A DNA stretch of 5,236 bases from an uncultured Prevotellaceae bacterium (GTDB lineage Bacteria; Bacteroidota; Bacteroidia; Bacteroidales; Bacteroidaceae). A program made the translations under genes and the position numbers. The DNA lies in assembly GCA_945787625.1 (NCBI GenBank), contig CALZJL010000102.1, positions 1 through 5,236 of the forward strand, read 5' to 3'. Within the stretch, counting starts at the first letter, position 1; each line of letters begins with the position of its first letter. Below are positions 1 to 5,236 of this stretch, piece after piece. The notes under the pieces are model-generated. The model ran no database searches, was not told where the DNA came from, and saw nothing but the letters and a program-made list of their open reading frames with translations.

Positions 1-18
1 ATTGTCGCTTTTTTTTCA

Positions 19-26
19 TAACTTTG
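19..26 (+). promoter_or_regulatory. Putative Bacteroidota-type -7 promoter element (TAnnTTTG)
   Basis: The bases TAACTTTG match exactly the TAnnTTTG -7 consensus known for the primary sigma factor of Bacteroides and relatives. The box ends 37 nt before the leuA start codon, so transcription would begin at roughly 31-35 and leave a leader of about 30 nt. The matching TTTG-like -33 element would lie at or beyond the left edge of the window; the TTG at 2-4 is too close to serve. One 8-base match with four free choices is modest evidence, but its position just ahead of the first operon gene is right. Confidence 0.5.
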
Positions 27-63
27 TGCGCGATAACTGAATAAGATATAAGATTATAGATAC
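27..63 (+). other. Short AT-rich untranslated leader of leuA
   Basis: This stretch lies between the putative promoter box and the leuA ATG. It contains a tandem pair of 7-mers (TAAGATA at 42-48, TAAGATT at 49-55) and a stop codon in the leuA frame at 49-51, which shows that leuA cannot begin further upstream. There is no GGAGG-like ribosome binding site, as is usual in Bacteroidota, where A-rich upstream sequence often replaces it. I see no hairpin, leader peptide with leucine codons or T-box. The leader is too short to hold such an attenuator if the promoter call is right. Confidence 0.4.
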
Positions 64-1566
64 ATGAGCGAAAGATTGTTCATTTTTGATACTACGCTGC
101 GCGATGGCGAGCAGGTGCCGGGGTGTCAGCTCAATACGGTCGAGAAGATTCAGGTGGCACGCCAGCTTGAGGCTTTGGGCGTGGACGTGATTGAGGCTGG
201 TTTCCCTGTGAGTTCGCCGGGCGACTTTAATAGCGTGGTGGAGATAAGCAAGGCTGTGACGTGGCCTACGATTTGCGCATTGACTCGCGCGGTGGAGAAG
301 GATATTGATGCGGCTGCTGAGGCTCTGAAGTATGCCAAGCGTGGGCGTATTCATACTGGCATCGGGACGAGCGAGAGCCATATCAGGTATAAGTTTAATT
401 CTACGCCTGAGGAGATTATCGAGAGGGCTGTGGCTGCGGTGAAGTATGCCAAGCGTTATGTCGAGGACGTGGAGTTTTACGCCGAGGATGCAGGACGTAC
501 GGACAACGAGTATCTGGCGCGTGTCATCGAGGCTGTGTGTAAGGCTGGTGCTACGGTATGTAATATCCCCGACACTACGGGTTTCCGTACGCCGTATGAG
601 TATGGCGAGAAGATTAAGTATCTCTACGAGCATGTCGATGCTTTTGCGGCAGGCAAGTGTATTCTCTCTACGCATTGCCACAATGATTTGGGCATGGCGA
701 CGGCCAATACCGTGGCTGGTGTGCTCAACGGGGCTCGTCAGGTCGAGGTGACTATCAATGGCATTGGCGAGCGTGCTGGCAATACGTCGCTTGAGGAGGT
801 GGCGATGATTTTCAAGACTCACCCTGATTTGGGTATTGATACGAATATCAACACTCAGAAGATTTATCCTACGAGCCGTATGGTGTCTTCGCTGATGAAT
901 ATGCCTGTGCAGCCTAACAAGGCTATCGTTGGCAAGAATGCCTTTGCTCACTCCTCGGGTATACATCAGGACGGTGTGCTCAAGAATGCTTCGACTTACG
1001 AAATCATGGACCCCAGGGAGGTGGGCATCGAGGAGGCAAGCATCGTGCTGACGGCGCGCAGCGGTCGTGCGGCTCTCAAGCATCGTCTGCATATCAATGG
1101 CGTGGACGTGGAGGGCGAGAAGCTTGATGCTCTCTACAAGGAGTTCCTTGTCTTGGCGGACAAGAAGAAGGAGGTGACTGACGATGATATTCTCATCTTG
1201 GCTGGGGCTGAGCGTAGTGCTACGCAGAATGTCAAGCTCGACTATTTGCAGGTGACGGCGGGCAAGGGTACTCGCTCCGTGGCGAGCATAGGGCTGCTGA
1301 TAGGCAACGAGCGTTTCGAGGCTGCTGCGAGTGGCAATGGTCCGGTCGATGCTGCGCTCAAGGCTCTCAAGACTATCATTCGCCGCGAGATGACGCTCAA
1401 GGAGTTTACCATTCAGGCTATCTCCAAGGGCTCGGACGATTTGGCCAAGGTGCACCAGAGCGTGGAGTTTGACCACAATGTGTACTATGGCTTTGCTGCC
1501 AATACTGATATCGTGACTGCCTCGGTCGAGGCTTATATTGATGCAATCAACAAATTCAAGAAATAA
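64..1566 (+). CDS. leuA: 2-isopropylmalate synthase (LeuA)
   Basis: This 500-residue cytoplasmic enzyme condenses acetyl-CoA with 2-oxoisovalerate to give 2-isopropylmalate, the committed step of leucine synthesis. The N-terminal HMGL-like TIM barrel (about 4-270) opens with DTTLRDGEQ at 9-17. Predicted divalent-metal ligands are Asp14, His204 and His206 (HCHND motif) and Asn240 (NGIGERAGN, 232-240), in the spacing of E. coli LeuA. His97 and GTSESH (101-106) lie in the substrate region, and [13 protein letters not shown] spans 292-304. A linker leads to the C-terminal leucine-binding regulatory (LeuA_dimer) domain, about 390-500, with SGNGPVDAA at 423-431. Length is slightly below the E. coli enzyme (about 520). 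ATG 64 is the first start after an in-frame stop at 49-51. The stop TAA overlaps the leuC ATG by one base. The gene contains no TTA, CTA or TCA codon between 64 and 1476. Inhibition by leucine is inferred from the family. Confidence 0.96.
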   Translation: MSERLFIFDTTLRDGEQVPGCQLNTVEKIQVARQLEALGVDVIEAGFPVSSPGDFNSVVEISKAVTWPTICALTRAVEKDIDAAAEALKYAKRGRIHTGIGTSESHIRYKFNSTPEEIIERAVAAVKYAKRYVEDVEFYAEDAGRTDNEYLARVIEAVCKAGATVCNIPDTTGFRTPYEYGEKIKYLYEHVDAFAAGKCILSTHCHNDLGMATANTVAGVLNGARQVEVTINGIGERAGNTSLEEVAMIFKTHPDLGIDTNINTQKIYPTSRMVSSLMNMPVQPNKAIVGKNAFAHSSGIHQDGVLKNASTYEIMDPREVGIEEASIVLTARSGRAALKHRLHINGVDVEGEKLDALYKEFLVLADKKKEVTDDDILILAGAERSATQNVKLDYLQVTAGKGTRSVASIGLLIGNERFEAAASGNGPVDAALKALKTIIRREMTLKEFTIQAISKGSDDLAKVHQSVEFDHNVYYGFAANTDIVTASVEAYIDAINKFKK

Positions 1567-2963
1567 TGGGAAAGACTTTATTTGACAAGATATGGGACAA
1601 GCACGTTGTCCAAAATGTGGAGGACGGCCCTACCCAGCTATACATAGACCGCCTTTACGCTCACGAGGTGACTTCGCCTCAGGCTTTTGACACTTTGCGC
1701 GACAAGGGTATCAAGGCTTTCCGCCCTGACCATGTGGTGGCTATGCCTGACCATAACACTCCGAGCGACCAGCAGGAGCGTATCGATGACCCTATAGGCA
1801 AGAAGCAGGTGGAGACGCTGAAGGCTAACTGCGAGGAGTTTGGTATCAAACACTTTGCTATGGGTACGCACGACAATGGCATCATTCATGTCGTGGGCCC
1901 TGAGAAGGCTCTCTCGCTGCCTGGCATGACGATAGTCTGCGGTGATTCTCACACTTCTACTCACGGGGCTGTGGGTGCTATCGCGATGGGTATAGGCACG
2001 AGCGAGGTGGCGCAGGTGCTGGCGAGCCAATGTATTCTCCAGTCTAAGCCTAAGACTATGCGTATCAATATCGAGGGTGAGCTTGCCAAGGGTGTGACTG
2101 CCAAGGACGTGGCTCTCTATATCATGGCTCAGATGACGACATCGGGGGCTACGGGCTACGCTGTGGAGTATGCTGGCAGCACGGTGCGCAACATGAGCAT
2201 GGAGGGGCGTCTGACGCTGAGCAACCTCTCGATCGAGATGGGTTCACGTGCTGGTATCATCGCTCCCGACGAGACTACCTTTGCTTACCTCAAGGGGCGC
2301 GAGTATGCTCCGAAGGGTGAGGAGTGGGAGGCTGCTGTGAACGGGTGGCGTGAGTTGCGCAGCGATGATGATGCTGTGTTTGACAGGGAGGTGACATATC
2401 GTGCCGAAGACATCGCTCCACGCATCACGTATGGTACTAACCCTGGTGCTGGCATAGCCATCGACGGTGCAATCCCTACGATGGAGAGCCTCTCTGCGGC
2501 GGAGCAGACTCAGCTGCGCGGTATGCTGGACTATATGCAGTTTGAGCCTGGTCAGGTGCTTGAGGGTACGCCTGTGGATTACTGCTTCCTCGGAGCTTGT
2601 ACGAACGGACGTATCGAGGACTTCCGTGCCTTTGCCTCAATAGTCAAGGGTCGCAGGAAGGCTGACAATGTCGTGGCATGGCTCGTCCCCGGCTCATGGT
2701 TGGTGCGCGACCAGATTATTGCTGAGGGTATCGACAAGATTCTTGCCGACGCGGGCTTTGAGCTGCGCCTTCCATCGTGCTCGTCTTGTCTCGCTATGAA
2801 CCCCGACAAGGTTCCTGCCGGCAAGCTGGCTATCTCGACGAGCAACCGTAACTTCGTAGGTCGTCAGGGACCGGGTGCCCGCACGATTTTGGCTTCGCCG
2901 CTGACGGTGGCTGCAAGTGCTGTGACTGGCGTGATTACTGACCCAAGAAAACTTATGAATTGA
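1566..2963 (+). CDS. leuC: 3-isopropylmalate dehydratase large subunit (LeuC)
   Basis: LeuC is the large subunit of the LeuCD isomerase, which converts 2-isopropylmalate to 3-isopropylmalate through dehydration and rehydration on a [4Fe-4S] cluster. The 465-residue length is nearly that of E. coli LeuC (466), and the start [15 protein letters not shown] is typical. The aconitase-family fold is shown by [11 protein letters not shown] (124-134) and by three cluster cysteines: Cys345 in GACTNGR, then Cys405 and Cys408 in SCSSC. Their 60 + 3 spacing equals that of the E. coli protein. No key residue is missing and there is no fusion to the small subunit. The ATG shares its A with the leuA stop (TAATG), which suggests translational coupling. 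LeuD follows after 2 nt. If the second synthase makes citramalate, this subunit would also act on that compound, as LeuCD does in organisms with the citramalate pathway. Confidence 0.97.
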   Translation: MGKTLFDKIWDKHVVQNVEDGPTQLYIDRLYAHEVTSPQAFDTLRDKGIKAFRPDHVVAMPDHNTPSDQQERIDDPIGKKQVETLKANCEEFGIKHFAMGTHDNGIIHVVGPEKALSLPGMTIVCGDSHTSTHGAVGAIAMGIGTSEVAQVLASQCILQSKPKTMRINIEGELAKGVTAKDVALYIMAQMTTSGATGYAVEYAGSTVRNMSMEGRLTLSNLSIEMGSRAGIIAPDETTFAYLKGREYAPKGEEWEAAVNGWRELRSDDDAVFDREVTYRAEDIAPRITYGTNPGAGIAIDGAIPTMESLSAAEQTQLRGMLDYMQFEPGQVLEGTPVDYCFLGACTNGRIEDFRAFASIVKGRRKADNVVAWLVPGSWLVRDQIIAEGIDKILADAGFELRLPSCSSCLAMNPDKVPAGKLAISTSNRNFVGRQGPGARTILASPLTVAASAVTGVITDPRKLMN

Positions 2964-2965
2964 TT

Positions 2966-3583
2966 ATGGCTAAAGAGAAATTTGATATAATTCAGTCTAC
3001 TTGTATTCCCATAGAGATAGACAACAACAATACGGACAATATTATCCCTGCGCGCTATCTGGCTTTCACTACGCGCGACCCAAAATTCTACGGCGAGGCT
3101 TTTATGCACGACTTGCGCTACGATGCTGACGGCAAGCCTGTGGAGGATTTCGTGATGAACAGGCCTGAGTATAGCGAGGCTCCGCGCAAGGGTGTACACG
3201 AGATTATCATCGGTGGACAGAACTGGGGCTCGGGGTCGAGCCGTGAGCACGCTGCTTGGGCCATAGCTGGCTATGGCGTGAGGGTGGTCATCTCCAATTC
3301 GTTTGCCGACATTCATCGCAACAATCTGCTGAACTGCTTCGTGCTGCCCGTGGTGGTAAGTCGTGAGTTCCAGCTTGAACTGTTTGAGACGGTCAAGGCT
3401 GACCCTGACGCGGAGGTTGTGGTCAATCTGCCCGAACAGACGGTGACAAACCTCGCTACGGGACACAGCGAGACTTTCCCTATCAATTCGTACAAGAAGT
3501 ATTGCCTGCTCAATGCTTTTGACGATATTGATTTTCTCCTCTCTAACAAAGACAAGATTGTAAAGTGGGAAGAATCGAAATAA
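2966..3583 (+). CDS. leuD: 3-isopropylmalate dehydratase small subunit (LeuD)
   Basis: LeuD is the swivelling small subunit that completes the LeuCD isomerase and supplies part of the substrate pocket. It has 205 residues, close to the usual 200 or so. The N-terminal TDNIIPARYL (23-32) corresponds to the family's TDxIIP motif. The core motif NWGSGSSREHAAWAI starts at residue 86; Ser89 sits where E. coli LeuD has Cys (NFGCGSSREH). The stretch VVISNSFADIHRNNLLN follows. I chose ATG 2966, which begins MAKEKFD two bases after the leuC stop. A TTG at 2960 would add two residues and overlap leuC by 4 nt, and is less likely. There is no clear Shine-Dalgarno, so translation probably depends on ribosomes finishing leuC. 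The 3' end overlaps the next gene. Confidence 0.95.
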   Translation: MAKEKFDIIQSTCIPIEIDNNNTDNIIPARYLAFTTRDPKFYGEAFMHDLRYDADGKPVEDFVMNRPEYSEAPRKGVHEIIIGGQNWGSGSSREHAAWAIAGYGVRVVISNSFADIHRNNLLNCFVLPVVVSREFQLELFETVKADPDAEVVVNLPEQTVTNLATGHSETFPINSYKKYCLLNAFDDIDFLLSNKDKIVKWEESK

Positions 3584-5088
3584 TGGACACCACGCTGCGC
3601 GATGGTGAGCAGACGAGCGGCGTGAGTTTTATGCCTCATGAGAAACTCATGGTGGCGCGCGAACTTCTCCAGAAGGTCAACGTTGACCGTATTGAGGTGG
3701 CATCGGCGCGTGTGTCTGAGGGCGAGAAGGAGGCTGTGCGCTCTATCTGCCAGTGGGCTCTGCGTGCAGGCATGATAGACCGCGTGGAGGTCTTGGGCTT
3801 CTGCGATGGTACTACGAGTGTGGACTGGATTGCCGACACGGGGTGCCGTCACATGAACCTCCTCTGCAAGGGTAGCCGCCGCCATTGTGAGGGGCAGCTC
3901 AAGAAGACCGTGGAGCAGCATGTGGCTGATATCATCAAGGTGGTGGAGTATGCTACGAGCCGCGGGGTAAACGTCAATGTCTATCTCGAGGATTGGAGCA
4001 ATGGTATCAAGGACGACCCTGCCTATGTGTTTGCCCTCGTCGACGGTCTGCGCAATACGCCGATAGAGCGTTATATGTTGCCCGATACTCTCGGTGTGAT
4101 GAACCCTATGCGTATGCTCGACAGTATGCGCATGATGAAGGAGCGTTACCCCGAATATCATTTCGACTTTCATGCTCACAATGACTATGATATGGCTATC
4201 AGCAACGTCTTGGCTGCCGTGACAGGAGGCTGTGCAGGCATTCACACGAGTGTCAACGGGCTGGGCGAGCGTGCCGGCAATGCTCCCTTGGCGAGCGTGC
4301 AGGCTATTCTCAAGGATCACCTCCACGCCGAGACTAATGTCAACGAGGAGATGCTCAATCATGTGAGCCGTCTCGTAGAGAGTTATTCTGGCATAGCCAT
4401 TCCGCCCAACAAGCCTATAACGGGCGATAGCGTTTTCACTCAAGTGGCGGGCGTGCATGCCGATGGCGACAACAAGGCTGGTCTCTATATGAACGAGCTC
4501 CTGCCAGAACGTTTCGGACGTAAGCGCGAGTATGCGCTCGGCAAGAGTAGCGGCAAGGCCAATATTATCAAGAACCTCGAAGAGCTGGGGCTTGAACTGA
4601 CTCCCGAGCAGACCAAGCTGGTCACGGCTCGCATCATCGAGCTTGGCGACAAGAAGGAGATTGTGACCCAGGAGGATCTCCCCTTCATAGTGGCTGACGT
4701 ACTCCATCACAGCGGCGTGGAGGAGCATGTCAAGTTGCTCTCGTATGTAGTCACTACTGCTTACGGACTGAAGCCTTTGGCGAGCATTCGTCTGGAGATA
4801 AACGGCGAGATGTATGAGGAGCAGGCTCAGGGTGACGGTCAGTTTGACGCCTTCGTGCGCGCTATACGTCACATATACAGGGACAGGCTCGAGCGCAAAT
4901 TCCCTTGGCTGACAAATTACGTCGTGAGCATACCTCCCGGCGGTCGTACCGACGCCTTTGTACAGGCCGTTATCACATGGGATTTCCGAGGCAAGACCTA
5001 CCGCACGCGCGGACTTGATGCTGACCAAACGGAGGCGGCGATTAAGGCTGTAATAAAGATGTTGAATATTATCGAAAAAGAATACTGA
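3565..5088 (+). CDS. cimA: LeuA-family synthase, probably (R)-citramalate synthase
   Basis: The protein has 507 residues from GTG 3565: a TIM-barrel condensing domain, a linker and a LeuA-type regulatory domain (about 390-507; GDGQFDAF 423-430, [10 protein letters not shown] 457-466). Predicted metal ligands are Asp13 ([13 protein letters not shown]), His203 and His205 (HAHND) and Asn239 (NGLGERAGN), so it should be active. It differs sharply from the neighbouring LeuA and, from memory, matches Leptospira citramalate synthase in many segments ([57 protein letters not shown]). The Leptospira pyruvate-pocket residues Leu81, Leu104 and Tyr144 correspond to Leu77, Leu100 and Tyr140. I infer condensation of pyruvate with acetyl-CoA and isoleucine feedback. 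Such genes are often labelled 2-isopropylmalate synthase, the main alternative; homocitrate synthase is less likely. GTG is preferred because ATG 3583 would remove the first barrel strand (RIEIMD). It overlaps leuD by 19 nt and leuB by 1 nt. Confidence 0.8.
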   Translation: MGRIEIMDTTLRDGEQTSGVSFMPHEKLMVARELLQKVNVDRIEVASARVSEGEKEAVRSICQWALRAGMIDRVEVLGFCDGTTSVDWIADTGCRHMNLLCKGSRRHCEGQLKKTVEQHVADIIKVVEYATSRGVNVNVYLEDWSNGIKDDPAYVFALVDGLRNTPIERYMLPDTLGVMNPMRMLDSMRMMKERYPEYHFDFHAHNDYDMAISNVLAAVTGGCAGIHTSVNGLGERAGNAPLASVQAILKDHLHAETNVNEEMLNHVSRLVESYSGIAIPPNKPITGDSVFTQVAGVHADGDNKAGLYMNELLPERFGRKREYALGKSSGKANIIKNLEELGLELTPEQTKLVTARIIELGDKKEIVTQEDLPFIVADVLHHSGVEEHVKLLSYVVTTAYGLKPLASIRLEINGEMYEEQAQGDGQFDAFVRAIRHIYRDRLERKFPWLTNYVVSIPPGGRTDAFVQAVITWDFRGKTYRTRGLDADQTEAAIKAVIKMLNIIEKEY

Positions 5089-5236
5089 TGAATCTGAAGA
5101 TTGCTGTTTTGGCCGGTGATGGTATCGGCCCCGAGATTATGGAGCAAGGCGTGGCTGTGTGCAGCGCCATTGCCAAGAAGTTCGGACATGAGGTGAGCTA
5201 CAAGGAGGCTCTCTGCGGAGCTCATGCCATCGACGA
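5088..5236 (+). CDS. leuB: 3-isopropylmalate dehydrogenase (LeuB), 5' part only
   Basis: The frame runs off the right edge after 49 complete codons. It begins [18 protein letters not shown], the signature N-terminus of the isocitrate/isopropylmalate dehydrogenase family; GDGIGPE (residues 10-16) is characteristic. LeuB oxidatively decarboxylates 3-isopropylmalate to 2-oxoisocaproate with NAD+. The equivalent reaction on 3-methylmalate gives 2-oxobutyrate, so this enzyme could serve both branches suggested by the operon. The ATG shares its A with the stop of the preceding synthase gene (TGATG), which points to translational coupling. The N-terminus alone cannot separate LeuB from other family members, but the operon context makes LeuB by far the best choice. 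The full family length is around 350 residues, so most of the gene lies outside. Confidence 0.92.
   Translation, partial: MNLKIAVLAGDGIGPEIMEQGVAVCSAIAKKFGHEVSYKEALCGAHAID

Noticed and set aside
9..16. Run of eight T as the tail of a terminator for an upstream gene
   Set aside because: Only eight bases precede it in the window, so no stem can be seen. It may equally be the T-rich spacer of the leuA promoter.
446..751. Plus-strand 101-codon frame inside leuA
   Set aside because: It lies out of frame within the conserved metal-binding region of leuA, and its peptide (rich in Arg, Ser, Met) has no recognisable motif.
16..1476. Minus-strand open frame of 486 codons opposite leuA
   Set aside because: It is codon-aligned with leuA and stays open only because leuA lacks TTA, CTA and TCA codons. 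Its translation is rich in Leu, His, Arg and Ser with no recognisable domain, while leuA is unmistakable.
2276..2283. TACCTTTG, another TAnnTTTG match, inside leuC
   Set aside because: It encodes conserved protein sequence in the middle of leuC with no gene starting nearby. One such chance match in 5 kb is expected.
2864..3466. Minus-strand open frame of 200 codons across the leuC/leuD junction
   Set aside because: It overlaps two well-supported genes on the opposite strand, and its composition is that of a shadow frame with no recognisable domain.
3313..5028. Minus-strand open frame of 571 codons opposite leuD and the second synthase
   Set aside because: It has the same cause as the frame opposite leuA: it is codon-aligned with the synthase and made open by codon bias. 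It has no motif, no promoter box and no plausible ribosome entry.
3565..5088. Homocitrate synthase (NifV or lysine pathway) as the identity of the second synthase
   Set aside because: GVHADG and GKSSGKA recall homocitrate synthases, but those usually lack the C-terminal LeuA regulatory domain present here, and there are no nif or lysine genes nearby. The citramalate synthase pocket residues fit better.

Overview
This window holds most of a branched-chain amino acid biosynthesis operon, read entirely on the + strand: leuA, leuC, leuD, a second LeuA-family synthase gene, and the first 49 codons of leuB. There is essentially no intergenic DNA. Successive genes overlap by 1 nt (leuA/leuC), are separated by 2 nt (leuC/leuD), overlap by 19 nt (leuD/second synthase, with the start chosen here), and overlap by 1 nt (second synthase/leuB).

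The likely host is a member of the Bacteroidota, probably Bacteroidales. Three things suggest this. The only candidate promoter is an exact TAnnTTTG box, the -7 element of that phylum. The genes have A-rich upstream sequences and no convincing Shine-Dalgarno. The order leuA-leuC-leuD-second synthase-leuB is one I associate with Bacteroidales. Base composition looks balanced to slightly GC-rich (estimated by eye), so genus cannot be named.

Layout: 1-63 is a short upstream region with a putative promoter. 64-1566 is leuA (2-isopropylmalate synthase). 1566-2963 and 2966-3583 are leuC and leuD, the two subunits of isopropylmalate isomerase. 3565-5088 is the second synthase. 5088 to the end is a truncated leuB (3-isopropylmalate dehydrogenase).

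The most informative gene is the second synthase. Its sequence resembles, as far as I recall that protein, the Leptospira (R)-citramalate synthase more than it resembles the LeuA next door. The three hydrophobic residues that give the Leptospira enzyme its pyruvate specificity appear to be retained at a constant offset. If so, the operon serves two pathways: LeuA starts leucine synthesis from 2-oxoisovalerate, the second synthase starts the citramalate route to 2-oxobutyrate and isoleucine, and LeuCD plus LeuB carry out the parallel isomerisation and oxidative decarboxylation for both. Both synthases carry the C-terminal regulatory domain, so each branch could be separately feedback-controlled. 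This is a plausible reannotation of a known family, not a new system. I found no mobile element, RNA gene, CRISPR array or repeat family.
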